Source: Aureispira sp963837355 (GTDB taxonomy: Bacteria > Bacteroidota > Bacteroidia > Chitinophagales > Saprospiraceae). From it: DNA of 64,000 nt. Below are positions 17,179-25,041 of the stretch, one piece after another (the first letter of the stretch is position 1; every line of letters starts with the position of its first letter). A program made the translations under genes and the position numbers. Under the pieces are notes generated by a model. It had not been told where the DNA came from, made no database searches, and worked only from the letters and a program-made list of their open reading frames with translations. The stretch covers positions 434,001 through 498,000 of the forward strand of contig CAWIMY010000003.1 in the NCBI GenBank assembly GCA_963837355.1. Direction: 5' to 3'.

Positions 17179-17760
17179 TTATTGTGCCTCTGTTGATTTT
17201 TGGTCGCGCAGGCGCTGCAAAATTCGTTCGCAGGCCGCTGTTAGATAACTTCGATCAGCATATAATCGCATCAACATCAAGGCCCCTTCTACTTCGGCAA
17301 TGCTTTGTTTGGCCAATTGCTTGGCTTCTTTTGGGGAATATTGTTCCTCGTACAAGTGCTGAAAGGCCGCTTGCCAATCCGAAAAGAAAGCTTTGAGCGG
17401 TGCGCTAAAATCTACCTGCTTGCTGCCACTCTCCAACGTCATGTTGCCAAACAAACAGCCCGAAAAATCAGCGGAAATAATCGGCTCTTGCTTTTTGAAT
17501 AAGGCTACAAAGCGCTCTTCTGCACTTGTATCTGTTTGGTAAGCAATCGAAAATACCTTTTTGTGGTAATATTCGTGCAAGCGCTCCAATACGGCCTGCA
17601 TCAAGGCTTCTTTGTTTTTAAAATAATGATAAAAACTACCCTTCTGCAATCCACAGGCTGCTGCCAAATCACTCATCGAGGTTTTGTGGTACCCTTGTTG
17701 ACGAAATACCTGTATGGCTTTCTCGATGATCTCTTCGCGCGTTGTTTTTTGTGCGGGCAT
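17179..17760 (-). CDS. TetR/AcrR family transcriptional regulator
   Basis: The start at 17760 (MPAQKTTREEIIEKAIQVF) is chosen over the longer frame from 17829 because TetR proteins begin close to the first helix and the extra codons overlap the operator-like palindromes. The helix-turn-helix is visible at TSMSDLAAACGLQKGSFYHYFKNKEAL. The C-terminal ligand domain begins around residue 75 and holds NMTLESGS. The gene is 178 bp upstream of the beta-oxidation operon on the same strand. TetR proteins that sense acyl-CoA often repress such operons, so a role in fatty-acid control is likely but inferred from position. Confidence 0.88.
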   Translation of the reverse strand: MPAQKTTREEIIEKAIQVFRQQGYHKTSMSDLAAACGLQKGSFYHYFKNKEALMQAVLERLHEYYHKKVFSIAYQTDTSAEERFVALFKKQEPIISADFSGCLFGNMTLESGSKQVDFSAPLKAFFSDWQAAFQHLYEEQYSPKEAKQLAKQSIAEVEGALMLMRLYADRSYLTAACERILQRLRDQKSTEAQ

Positions 17761-17802
17761 AACTGGTTGGACGGTGGACAGTTGGTTTATTTGCTTGGCC
17801 AA

Positions 17803-17824
17803 TTTACCAAACGTTTGTTTGATA
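17803..17824. promoter_or_regulatory. Operator-like palindrome 1 upstream of tetR
   Basis: The sequence ccaaacgtttgtttga (17807-17822) is an imperfect palindrome inside a 22-bp block that recurs 41 bp away with three differences. The position 47-62 bp upstream of the regulator start is right for autoregulation by a TetR dimer. Confidence 0.6.
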
Positions 17825-17843
17825 AACAAATTTTTAGGCGCTT

Positions 17844-17865
17844 TTTACCAAACGCTTGTTTGGGA
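17844..17865. promoter_or_regulatory. Operator-like palindrome 2 upstream of tetR
   Basis: The core ccaaacgcttgtttgg (17848-17863) is a perfect 6-bp inverted repeat with a 4-bp spacer. It is a direct repeat of the block at 17803 at a distance of 41 bp, about four helix turns. Two sites on one face would suit cooperative binding by the regulator encoded just downstream. Confidence 0.6.
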
Positions 17866-17934
17866 TCTTTTTTGCTAGTTCATAGAATCACTCTATTTTC
17901 CATCTATACCGTATTTGATTTAGTTTATTCTACC

Positions 17935-18192
17935 AAGTGATCCAAAAAATCGGTATTGGGGGTATTTTTCAATTCTATCCAATCCTTATTCCAATCGGCT
18001 GGCATAGATTCGCCTTGGTGAATTTGCCACAGTACGGTTATTACACTGGTCGCGTAGTTGAGTTCTTCATCGGTCAGTTGGTGTTGAAATAATCGGATGG
18101 CGTTGTCATTGAAGGTGGCAAGGTGGAGATAATACCGCTTTGGGAGCGTGCGGTGTTTGGGTGAGAATATTCAAGGCTTCTTGGAAGGGCAT
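17935..18192 (-). pseudogene. Internally deleted HLI-family membrane protein
   Basis: The minus strand begins with MPFQEALNILTQTPH, parallel to the FKEALDFITQT start of the neighbouring gene. The frame then stops, but another frame continues from about 18125: YYLHLATFNDNAIRLFQ, then LTDEELNYATSVITVLW and MPADWNKDW, and ends in FLDHLVE before TAA at 17935-17937. This tail aligns residue by residue with the tail of the 18216-18920 protein. The two membrane helices between the parts are missing, so it is a deleted copy. Confidence 0.7.
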
Positions 18193-18215
18193 GGTGGATG
18201 GAGCTTCTTGGACGG

Positions 18216-18920
18216 TTAGTTTTGAATCAAATGCCCTGATAAATCGGAAAATGGCGGCGGTTCTTGCTCGTCCATTGTTTTGTTCCAATCACTAGGAATG
18301 GTTCCTGTTTTGTGATAAGTAGATAAAGCGCGTAGAATATTGGCGATGTAGTTCACTTCTTGTCCCAAAAAATCTTGTTTAAATAAGTATAGTTCTTCGT
18401 TGGTGGTAGAAGTAAGGCCGATGCAATAAAGGGGAGCCTTTTGTTGCGCTACTTTTTTGCGTAACAAGGTAACGGCGCTAATTTCTTGCCACTTAAACTG
18501 TGTGCTCATTTGGGGCAGTGACTTTCCGACGTGCTGGTACAGCTGCGCCCCTTCTTTGTTTAAAAGCAAGCTTAGTGTTGCAGAGGCATTGCCTTTTCTT
18601 TTTAAATATAATCCACGCAGCGCCCAAAGACAGCAACCAACCCCCAAAATCAGACTCCCTATAGTTGTTAATTCCAAGCCTTTAGGAGCAAAAGACCGTA
18701 GCAAGACTTGAATGCCAACATACAGCAATAAAAAGATACCTACTAACAATCCGAGCCAGTATAAACCACTTGAAGAAGAAGCCCCCATTGGCTTTCCCTT
18801 TGCCAATAAGAGGGATAAGGTATGCTCTGTAGGTCGAGTTGTCCGCACCTCTGGAGGTGTTGTTGTTTGGGTAATAAAATCTAACGCTTCTTTGAAAAGT
18901 AGGGTATTATTCGTCATCAA
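18216..18920 (-). CDS. HLI-motif two-helix membrane protein, paralogue 1
   Basis: The 234-residue protein has about 60 polar residues, two close hydrophobic helices (LYWLGLLVGIFLLLYVGIQV and LTTIGSLILGVGCCLWALRG), then a beta-rich domain, a helix LGQEVNYIANILRALSTY, a TIPSDWNK segment and a final DLSGHLIQN. The layout is shared by the whole minus-strand cluster from 17.9 to 26.4 kb. The domain after the helices resembles a bacterial PH-like fold by its strand pattern, but this is not certain. No function is known to me. Confidence 0.65.
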   Translation of the reverse strand: MMTNNTLLFKEALDFITQTTTPPEVRTTRPTEHTLSLLLAKGKPMGASSSSGLYWLGLLVGIFLLLYVGIQVLLRSFAPKGLELTTIGSLILGVGCCLWALRGLYLKRKGNASATLSLLLNKEGAQLYQHVGKSLPQMSTQFKWQEISAVTLLRKKVAQQKAPLYCIGLTSTTNEELYLFKQDFLGQEVNYIANILRALSTYHKTGTIPSDWNKTMDEQEPPPFSDLSGHLIQN

Positions 18921-19001
18921 TTAAGTGGTTATGGGGGTGTTTAAAAGTGGTTGGATGGAGTCATCTTTTATAGTCATTACAACAGGTATTCTACCAAAAA
19001 A

Positions 19002-19571
19002 TTAATCCATCAAATGCTCGCTCCAATCAGACGCTAGGTGGAGTTGCCCGTTCTTTTTATCGTCTAATAACCCATTCAAAATCCCTCTAATATACCCCTC
19101 CTGTTCGTGGGTTAAATAGGCTTCTATATTGACATTTTCCTCATCAGTGCCTTGGCTTTTGTCTTGCTCGCCTGTGTACACGGGAATGCTGTGTACCCTT
19201 TGAATATCGTCCCAATAGCGCCGCCGTTTTTTGCCTACGGCTATGGTGCCCCAATAGTAGTGCCATTGTACGCCTTGTTGCGACAAATAGACCTCCAAAT
19301 GCCCAAATCCATACATCAACACTTTCCAAAAATGGTAGATACCCAACCCAATAATACTCCCGCCCAGCAAACCGACTAAATAGCCGCCCTTCCCTTCGGG
19401 TAGCGTTGTCAATAATACCGCTCCAAAACCGATGAGGAAAATAACGCCGCCGAGTTCTCGTAGCGCCTCTTTTTTTTCAAAACTAAATCGCACTACTAGT
19501 AAACCCTCTTTAGAGTAATGAAAGTCCGTTCTTAGAGGCTTTTTTTCTAATTGTTCTTGTCGTGTAACCAT
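19002..19571 (-). CDS. HLI-motif two-helix membrane protein, paralogue 2
   Basis: This 189-residue member has two helices (ELGGVIFLIGFGAVLLTTL and YLVGLLGGSIIGLGIYHFW), a beta-rich segment with GVQWHYYWGTIAVGKKRRRYW, the helix LTHEQEGYIRGILNGLL, and the end LHLASDWSEHLMD. The short tail between helix and motif contains WSEHL, the commonest form of the motif. It starts 4 bp after the stop of the upstream paralogue at 19576, so the two are almost certainly co-transcribed and possibly coupled in translation. Confidence 0.65.
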   Translation of the reverse strand: MVTRQEQLEKKPLRTDFHYSKEGLLVVRFSFEKKEALRELGGVIFLIGFGAVLLTTLPEGKGGYLVGLLGGSIIGLGIYHFWKVLMYGFGHLEVYLSQQGVQWHYYWGTIAVGKKRRRYWDDIQRVHSIPVYTGEQDKSQGTDEENVNIEAYLTHEQEGYIRGILNGLLDDKKNGQLHLASDWSEHLMD

Positions 19572-19575
19572 AGGG

Positions 19576-20463
19576 CTAGCGTAAGTTGTCGTCGATTAAG
19601 TGTTCTGACAAGTCTACCAGTAGAATCGGTTCTTTGACAGGGGGTTCGAGGTCTATTTTTTCTTTCGGTTTGGGTATAGGGCGATGCACCAACGTTGGAT
19701 CAGGCTGGTACCAATCTTCGGGAACCGTCCCTACATTGCGTTGCTTGACCAAAGCGTCCAATAGGTGGGCACAATATTCAATTTTTATAGCAGAACGCAA
19801 TTCTTCTAGAATAGAAAGATTATACATTTTTTTACTCTCCAACAATACATAGGGATCTCCTTCGACCTGAGGCAGAGCCGCTTTGACATTGTACCACTTA
19901 AATTGCTGTAATAACGCTTTCTTTTTGCGTTTTTTGTATTGGTAAATATCACCGCCTTTGGGCGATAATTCCAAGACCAAGTGCGTGTAATCGCTGGGTT
20001 GGTACGGCGCAATGCTAGGTAGCGGCTTGCGCTTTGTTGTTATGGTTGGTGGCGGTTCTACTGGAAAAAAGAAACGCCAGCCAGCGCTTGCAAGCAGGGT
20101 GATGCCCGTTAACCAGCTAAAAAAAACCTCAGACTGCACGTGCCCGATTAGAAACATCATAAACGGTAGGCCAACCAACAGCAGATAAACCGCTGCTCCC
20201 CCCACTAAACGGAGGCGCTTCTTTTTACGCGTTGCGGCTTCTGCCAATGCTTCTAATTGTTGTGCTTCTTTGAGTTGATGCTCCTGTATACGGAGAGCTT
20301 TTTGATAAGCGGCGTGTTCTTCTTTGATCTGGGCGGCGTGTTCTGCCGTAGGCATTTCAAAGCGCACGATCAACTTGGTAGACGTTGGGCGTTCTACACT
20401 GACCCCATCAGGGGGCAAATCTCGGATTAGTCGATCAAAAGCATCTTTTACGCGCACGGGCAC
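19576..20463 (-). CDS. HLI-motif two-helix membrane protein, paralogue 3
   Basis: The start is GTG. The 295-residue product has the family N-terminal pattern (LPPDGVSVERPTSTKLIVRF), then a Glu/Ala/Lys-rich coiled-coil insert at about 40-80 that the other members lack, two helices (LVGGAAVYLLLVGLPFMMFL and FFSWLTGITLLASAGWRFF), and the beta-rich domain. It ends LLVDLSEHLIDDNLR, so the motif sits six residues before the C-terminus. The segment TVPEDWYQPDP before the tail parallels TIPSDWNK of paralogue 1. Confidence 0.65.
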   Translation of the reverse strand: MPVRVKDAFDRLIRDLPPDGVSVERPTSTKLIVRFEMPTAEHAAQIKEEHAAYQKALRIQEHQLKEAQQLEALAEAATRKKKRLRLVGGAAVYLLLVGLPFMMFLIGHVQSEVFFSWLTGITLLASAGWRFFFPVEPPPTITTKRKPLPSIAPYQPSDYTHLVLELSPKGGDIYQYKKRKKKALLQQFKWYNVKAALPQVEGDPYVLLESKKMYNLSILEELRSAIKIEYCAHLLDALVKQRNVGTVPEDWYQPDPTLVHRPIPKPKEKIDLEPPVKEPILLVDLSEHLIDDNLR

Positions 20464-20512
20464 TTGGTTTTATTCGCTTATTAAGTTACTAAACTCCTTC
20501 AAATTATTCGCT

Positions 20513-21094
20513 TTATTCTTCTATTAAATGTTCTGACCAATCGACGCCCTGTTCTCCCAATCGGCGCTGTTCTTCTTGGTAGGCTTGGTGGTAGCCGCGC
20601 AGGCAACGTTCTATATAAATCAGTTGTTCGGTGGTATAATATTTTTTAATTTCAATGGTCTTTTTCCTTTTAGTAACCAACTGAATTTCTCGCTCTGTAT
20701 CTCCTAAGCCAGCGGTCATCAAGCCCATCCATTGTACCTCCTGCCACAGCACCGTTTCTTGGCGGCCAATCGCCCAACGCGCCCAAAATAGTTGTTGTTG
20801 AAGCCCTTCGCTGCTAATACTCGTCCGTACGATGCCGCGTATCCAAATAGCTATTGGCCAACCAATAATAAACAGTATAATTCCCAACAACACTACTCCT
20901 ATCCCTTGCATCTCTCTTAGGCGATCCAACAACAACAAGTTGACCAACAGCCAAACTATGCCTCCAAAAGCCAATACAAGAGGAACGATCATCCAACTTC
21001 GATGTACTTTTGTCTGTATAAACAAGCGGCCATTCTCCAAGGATTGGACATACATGCGTTTGGGAATGGTTGGTGGCAGTTGAAGGGGGAGCAT
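20513..21094 (-). CDS. HLI-motif two-helix membrane protein, paralogue 4
   Basis: The 193-residue protein begins LPPTIPKRMYVQSLENGRLF, spans the membrane twice (MIVPLVLAFGGIVWLLVNLL and IGVVLLGIILFIIGWPIAIW), continues with a beta-rich domain (ISSEGLQQQLFWARWAIGR, VLWQEVQWMGL) and the helix YYTTEQLIYIERCLRGY, and ends GVDWSEHLIEE. The match of the last eight residues to paralogues 2 and 3 is close, while the membrane helices share little, which suggests the tail is under stronger constraint. Confidence 0.65.
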   Translation of the reverse strand: MLPLQLPPTIPKRMYVQSLENGRLFIQTKVHRSWMIVPLVLAFGGIVWLLVNLLLLDRLREMQGIGVVLLGIILFIIGWPIAIWIRGIVRTSISSEGLQQQLFWARWAIGRQETVLWQEVQWMGLMTAGLGDTEREIQLVTKRKKTIEIKKYYTTEQLIYIERCLRGYHQAYQEEQRRLGEQGVDWSEHLIEE

Positions 21095-21108
21095 GGATTC
21101 TATAGAGG

Positions 21109-21345
21109 TTAAATATCTATTAAATGTCTTGATAAATCATCTTCTTGGGGCGTAGGTTCGGGCAGATGCTGATAGTGTTTTTGCCGAGCTTTAAAGTCTT
21201 CATACAAAAAGGAAAGTTGATCGCAACTATAGTATTAATCGAGGTATATCCACTCCCGATTGGATCCCGTTGTTCGCACCCGAATAGCTCTCAGACCCAA
21301 TCCCAACAGCAAGCGAATGCCTTTTATTTGTTGCCAATTAAGAGG
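21109..21345 (-). pseudogene. Truncated HLI-family copy with an internal stop
   Basis: One minus-strand frame reads LPLNWQQIKGIRLLLGLGL, then RTTGSNREWIYLD, a TAA stop at 21235-21237, YYSCDQLSFLYEDFKARQK, and finally PQEDDLSRHLIDI before TAA at 21109-21111. This matches the post-membrane domain and tail of the paralogues. The N-terminal half with the membrane helices is absent and the stop interrupts the rest, so it is a decayed copy between paralogues 4 and 5. Confidence 0.65.
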
Positions 21346-21348
21346 TAG

Positions 21349-22029
21349 TTATTCGTCTATCAAATGCGGCCCCCAATCCTCCCCTTCCTCCTTGGGCAAT
21401 AGCCATTCATTCGCATTATCCTCGATATAGAGTTGGCGCAACAGGGTAGCGATGTAGGTCAATTGTTCCTCAGAGAGATAATAGCCCCAAGACAGTTGGT
21501 TCCTCGGTGTATCCCTCTCCTGTAGATAAAGGGCTTGTTGTTGAGGTCGTGTAAACTCCCTACCGAGGGATGGAGGAATGGGATTCACGACTGCCGCTGT
21601 TAAGTTCGCTTTTGTATATACTTGGTGGTGTTGTCGCCAGCCCACAAACATGCGTTGCACGACCAAAAATCCATCCCGCCGCAAGACCAAGTGTAGACGC
21701 TGGCTGTGGAATTCCAGCGACCGCCAACAAAACCAAGTTATAAAATAACTTATCACCAACAGACCCAACATTGCAATCACTAGCACGGCTTTAGTTTTTA
21801 ATGCGGTGGCTTCTGAAAAAGCATGGACTAAGTCGGGCAACGATATTGCCAGCACTCCATATAGAAACCCCGCCCCTACCAGTAAATAAGGTAGAATTTG
21901 GTTCCAAGTTAAGTGCGTATCCAACTGCCAAATAGCGCCCATTTTTTGCAGCGTTACGCCTTTAGAAGCAGCTTCTTGTACCTGTAAAGATGGATTAGAA
22001 GTGTTGTATTTTTGTCTATTCATCATCAA
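21349..22029 (-). CDS. HLI-motif two-helix membrane protein, paralogue 5
   Basis: The 226-residue product has the N-terminal pattern SKGVTLQKMGAIWQLD, two helices (ILPYLLVGAGFLYGVLAISL and AVLVIAMLGLLVISYFITWF), a beta-rich domain with LVLRRDGFLVVQRMFVGW, and the helix LSEEQLTYIATLLRQLYIED. The tail is EDWGPHLIDE, where Gly-Pro replaces Ser-x of the motif. A decayed copy follows it and a micro-ORF with a partial motif precedes it. Confidence 0.65.
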   Translation of the reverse strand: MMMNRQKYNTSNPSLQVQEAASKGVTLQKMGAIWQLDTHLTWNQILPYLLVGAGFLYGVLAISLPDLVHAFSEATALKTKAVLVIAMLGLLVISYFITWFCWRSLEFHSQRLHLVLRRDGFLVVQRMFVGWRQHHQVYTKANLTAAVVNPIPPSLGREFTRPQQQALYLQERDTPRNQLSWGYYLSEEQLTYIATLLRQLYIEDNANEWLLPKEEGEDWGPHLIDE

Positions 22030-22066
22030 TGAGCTGTTCGCTGTGAAGCACGCGTAGCACCTCTTG

Positions 22067-22132
22067 TCAAGGAGTTAATTGCTGCTGGTTCAAGTGGGCA
22101 CCCCAACGGGTGTTTATTTTTTCTTTTTTCAT
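22067..22132 (-). pseudogene. Micro-ORF with partial HLI motif
   Basis: An ATG overlaps the stop of paralogue 6 (TAATG) and opens a 21-codon frame reading KINTRWGAHLNQQQLTP. The WGAHL part resembles WGPHLIDE of paralogue 5. Behind it, another frame ends HSEQLIDDE at about 22023. These are probably scraps of a lost paralogue; a translated micropeptide cannot be excluded. Confidence 0.25.
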
Positions 22133-22818
22133 TACAGAATCAAGTGTTGGGATAAGTCTTCAAAGTCTTCTGCTGAAATGGGATCAATAGGCGCTAGTAA
22201 GATTTGCTGATCGACTTGCTTTTGCTGATAAAAAGCACGCAACAACAACGTCAAAAATTGTGTTTGTTCAGCCTCCAAAAATCGCCCCCAAGCCTCTGGT
22301 TCTTGTTCCTCTGCACAAACAAAAAGCTCTTGGGGTTTATTGAGCAGCTTCGCACTTATTTCCGCAGCCTTCTTTTTTTCTCCTCTGTAATAATAAACTT
22401 CTTGCAATTGGTTGCGGGCATAAGTCTTTTGAGGCAAGGCCGCTCGTCCAAAGGGGGACTTTCCTTTCACTGCTATCGAAAAAACATCGTTTTTCAGGGT
22501 TATCCGCAAGGTTTTCAATTGCCGATCTAAATCGCGGCGCAGTTCGTTTCCAATCTCCCAGATAATAAAAATTACCATAACCAGCTGCGAGCCCCACATT
22601 AATAACCACGACCAATTCATCGTTCTCCAAATAGCCGCCCAGCTGTTCCAGAGCTTGTACATTAACAACCCTTCCACCACCACTAAGATGGCGATCACCA
22701 TTACTTTAAGAATGGCATATGCCCAATTACTTGGTCGTCGATTGTGGGCCACCAATTGCCATTCATAGCGCTCTTTTTCGAGGCTAATATTTTTTGGGAT
22801 TTTTTGGAGGAGTTGCAT
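22132..22818 (-). CDS. HLI-motif two-helix membrane protein, paralogue 6
   Basis: The frame is open from 22941, but the start at 22818 (MQLLQKIPKNISLEKERYEW) is right: it aligns with the N-terminus of the 25725 paralogue, and an intrinsic terminator lies inside the longer frame. The 228-residue protein has two helices (ILKVMVIAILVVVEGLLMYK and WSWLLMWGSQLVMVIFIIWE), a beta-rich domain, the helix LEAEQTQFLTLLLRAFYQQK and the end FEDLSQHLIL. It shares most similarity, over the whole length, with the protein at 25725. Confidence 0.65.
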   Translation of the reverse strand: MQLLQKIPKNISLEKERYEWQLVAHNRRPSNWAYAILKVMVIAILVVVEGLLMYKLWNSWAAIWRTMNWSWLLMWGSQLVMVIFIIWEIGNELRRDLDRQLKTLRITLKNDVFSIAVKGKSPFGRAALPQKTYARNQLQEVYYYRGEKKKAAEISAKLLNKPQELFVCAEEQEPEAWGRFLEAEQTQFLTLLLRAFYQQKQVDQQILLAPIDPISAEDFEDLSQHLIL

Positions 22819-22880
22819 GGGACAAAGGGATGAATGAAGAAGCTTGCTTAAAATAAGAAGGTTCTTGGTAATTCTATCTA

Positions 22881-22914
22881 AAAAAGGACAAAAAACACGG
22901 GGTCTTTTGTCCTT
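22881..22914 (-). terminator. Intrinsic terminator before paralogue 6
   Basis: The arms aaggacaaaa and ttttgtcctt make a perfect 10-bp stem, followed on the minus strand by a T-run. It lies behind the 22999-24045 gene and shows that this gene and paralogue 6 are separate transcripts or at least attenuated. Confidence 0.75.
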
Positions 22915-22998
22915 GGGTGACTTGGCAACGAACGAACGCACCTTGTCCTATGCAGCACAGTCAGCTACGCCTTCTCTTTCATGTCCATAAATTAAGCG

Positions 22999-24045
22999 TT
23001 AAAGACTTCTCAATTTAGCAACGGCTTCTCCTATGTTAATATCAAATTTTACAGCAGGAGGAAAGTTGAAACTGCCACTTACATTGATGCCAATGGGTCG
23101 TAAACCTCTTAAATAATCAGATTCAGTAGCAAATATGACGTTTCCTGCCACACTAGGAATACCAAATTGCTTGCTACCACCTACGGTAAACGCTTGGCCT
23201 CCTAGTTTACCTTTATCCTTTCCAAATATAACCGTTATTGTAAATCCTAAGCTACCACCAGCGCCCTCCATTGTGTGAATAAGTAGCTGTTCTATAGCCG
23301 TATATTTCTTTTTATCGCTCAATTTCTCGGCAACATCAATTAGTCCGTCAATAGACATAGACTTACCAAGAGCGGTTACGAGGCCTACTTCCCCATCAGG
23401 AGTAATAAACGTTCCGTGTTCTGCGGTAACTGCACCAGAACCTAAGGTCAAACTTCCAGCAGTAGTAAGCGCCAGCACACTATTGAGTGTTCTACTAGCA
23501 GCCCATAGCGCTTCATAGACCAAATTAGCCGCTTGTACCGCTAACGGGTTGGGATCTCTTGGCGCTTTCTTTCTGTCTTTACTAGGATGATAGGGGGCAC
23601 CAATGTTTGAAGAACCTCCTGTGATTTGAACAGGACCCGCTACTTTCACCCCATCGTCCTGCATTGCAATTTGCTCTACTTCTTCTTCGCTCACCGCTCC
23701 GCCAAACTCTTTGGTAAATTTATCAAAGCGCTCCTCTGTCGTGTCCTTGTTCGACTTGGCAAAACGGCTGCCTGCTCCAACTGCTCGTTCAGGGGCAGAA
23801 TCAGACTCAAACATCACAGGTTCTTCTTTGCTTTTTTTGTTGTTCTTACTTTGTAGATTTGCCTCCGCTCCTGCCGACACCCGCACCTCCACTTGCTCTT
23901 CAAGCTCTTGGATCTCTGCCAGCAGTTCGTTCAGTATCTTTTGCTCTTTGGCATCCACAAAACCATCGGCATTAAACTGGTCTTGAAATTCTGTGAATTT
24001 AGCACGCAGTTTCTCTAAATTGGCTTTTACTTTTGTATAATTCAT
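22999..24045 (-). CDS. DG-x-VD coiled-coil protein with glycine-rich C-terminal domain
   Basis: The first 55 residues are a coiled coil that contains FNADGFVDAKEQKIL, a D-x-D-G-like loop with acidic residues at calcium-binding spacing (DGFVDAKE). A charged, low-complexity linker follows to about residue 165. The last 180 residues form a compact, glycine-rich domain (SLTLGSGAVTAEHGTF, GAGGSLGFTITVIFGK, INVSGSFNFPPAVKFDINIG) with alternating hydrophobic residues, suggesting beta structure. There is no signal peptide. The next gene upstream carries the same coiled-coil module. I do not recognise the family; an exported effector or structural protein are options. Confidence 0.6.
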   Translation of the reverse strand: MNYTKVKANLEKLRAKFTEFQDQFNADGFVDAKEQKILNELLAEIQELEEQVEVRVSAGAEANLQSKNNKKSKEEPVMFESDSAPERAVGAGSRFAKSNKDTTEERFDKFTKEFGGAVSEEEVEQIAMQDDGVKVAGPVQITGGSSNIGAPYHPSKDRKKAPRDPNPLAVQAANLVYEALWAASRTLNSVLALTTAGSLTLGSGAVTAEHGTFITPDGEVGLVTALGKSMSIDGLIDVAEKLSDKKKYTAIEQLLIHTMEGAGGSLGFTITVIFGKDKGKLGGQAFTVGGSKQFGIPSVAGNVIFATESDYLRGLRPIGINVSGSFNFPPAVKFDINIGEAVAKLRSL

Positions 24046-24117
24046 GGTATAATATTGTCAAAGACCGTGTCTTTCGTATGTTTTAAAAATTGAAAAAGGG
24101 ATAGAAATTGAAGGCGA

Positions 24118-25041
24118 TTATAACGCGCTAGCTAGTTCGGCTTTCACCTTTGCTAAATAAGCTTTTGCCTCGTCTAGCGTTGTTTGCACTGCAGCTCTGT
24201 TCTTGGGCGTCATTTTGATCTTTCGGTCTCCAATCCGCTCCAAGTGCGCTTGCAAATCGCTCAATTGTTGTTCTAACCCATCTATTTGAGCTTGTTCCTC
24301 AGCATCGACTTCTCCATCCGCATTCGCTTCTGCTTTCACCTCAGCTAGTACTGCTTGGTATTTGGCAATGCTTGCTTTTACTTTGTCTGCGGGGGCGCGG
24401 CCTACCGCACCGCCCAAACTATCCATGTTCGACGCTATCTTGTCGCGTTTTTTGCCACGCAAGCCCCGTTTTTTGGCGGCAGCGGCCTCATCCGTTGCCG
24501 TATCGGCTGTATCCGTAGCAGTTGTAGGCTCTTCTGTTGCCGTGGTCTCGCTTGTGGCCGCGTTAGTCGTTGGCGCTGCTTCTTCTTGGGGCACTTCTTC
24601 CACATTTTCTTCCACGGCTTTGGTAAGAATAGCAAATTTGTCCCCGATGTTTTTCTTCAAGAACCCGATGCTCTTAATCGTTGCTTTGACCTGTGGCTTT
24701 TTCATCATGCCCCCTTCAACCAAAAATTCATAAACGCCTTCTTCCTTGAGTGTCACTTGCCCATAGGCGACTTTCTTCTTGTCAATCTTTATGATTTTAC
24801 CCTCCTCGTCTTTGCCTTGGCCTTTGGTACGTTGTTTTTTAAAGTGAGCCATTAATTCTTTGGAAACACCAATACTCATGAAACCGCTTCCATCTTCAAA
24901 ATATTCCGCCTCGTAACAGAAGGGCAAAGGCGTGTCTATGTTTTTTGCTAAGAACTGTACGGGCTTTTTGAGGCGGGTATCTAAGTTTTTCTGTAAAGTA
25001 ACTTTGTCTAAGAAATCTTTGAGCTTGATGTTAATCTTCAT
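24118..25041 (-). CDS. Two-domain protein with DG-x-VD coiled-coil tail
   Basis: The N-terminal 140 residues form a mixed alpha/beta domain that aligns by eye with the 52496-53137 protein: TPLPFCYEAEYFEDGSGFMS, VAYGQVTLKEEGVYEF, SIGFLKKNIGDKFAIL. A Thr/Ala/Glu-rich linker follows at about 150-200. The C-terminus is a coiled coil containing NADGEVDAEEQAQID, the same acidic loop as in the downstream neighbour. No signal peptide or membrane segment. The two genes are 72 bp apart on one strand and probably form an operon. Function unknown. Confidence 0.6.
   Translation of the reverse strand: MKINIKLKDFLDKVTLQKNLDTRLKKPVQFLAKNIDTPLPFCYEAEYFEDGSGFMSIGVSKELMAHFKKQRTKGQGKDEEGKIIKIDKKKVAYGQVTLKEEGVYEFLVEGGMMKKPQVKATIKSIGFLKKNIGDKFAILTKAVEENVEEVPQEEAAPTTNAATSETTATEEPTTATDTADTATDEAAAAKKRGLRGKKRDKIASNMDSLGGAVGRAPADKVKASIAKYQAVLAEVKAEANADGEVDAEEQAQIDGLEQQLSDLQAHLERIGDRKIKMTPKNRAAVQTTLDEAKAYLAKVKAELASAL

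Noticed and set aside
22819..22941. Upstream extension of paralogue 6
   Set aside because: It contains an intrinsic terminator and does not align with the N-termini of the other paralogues.
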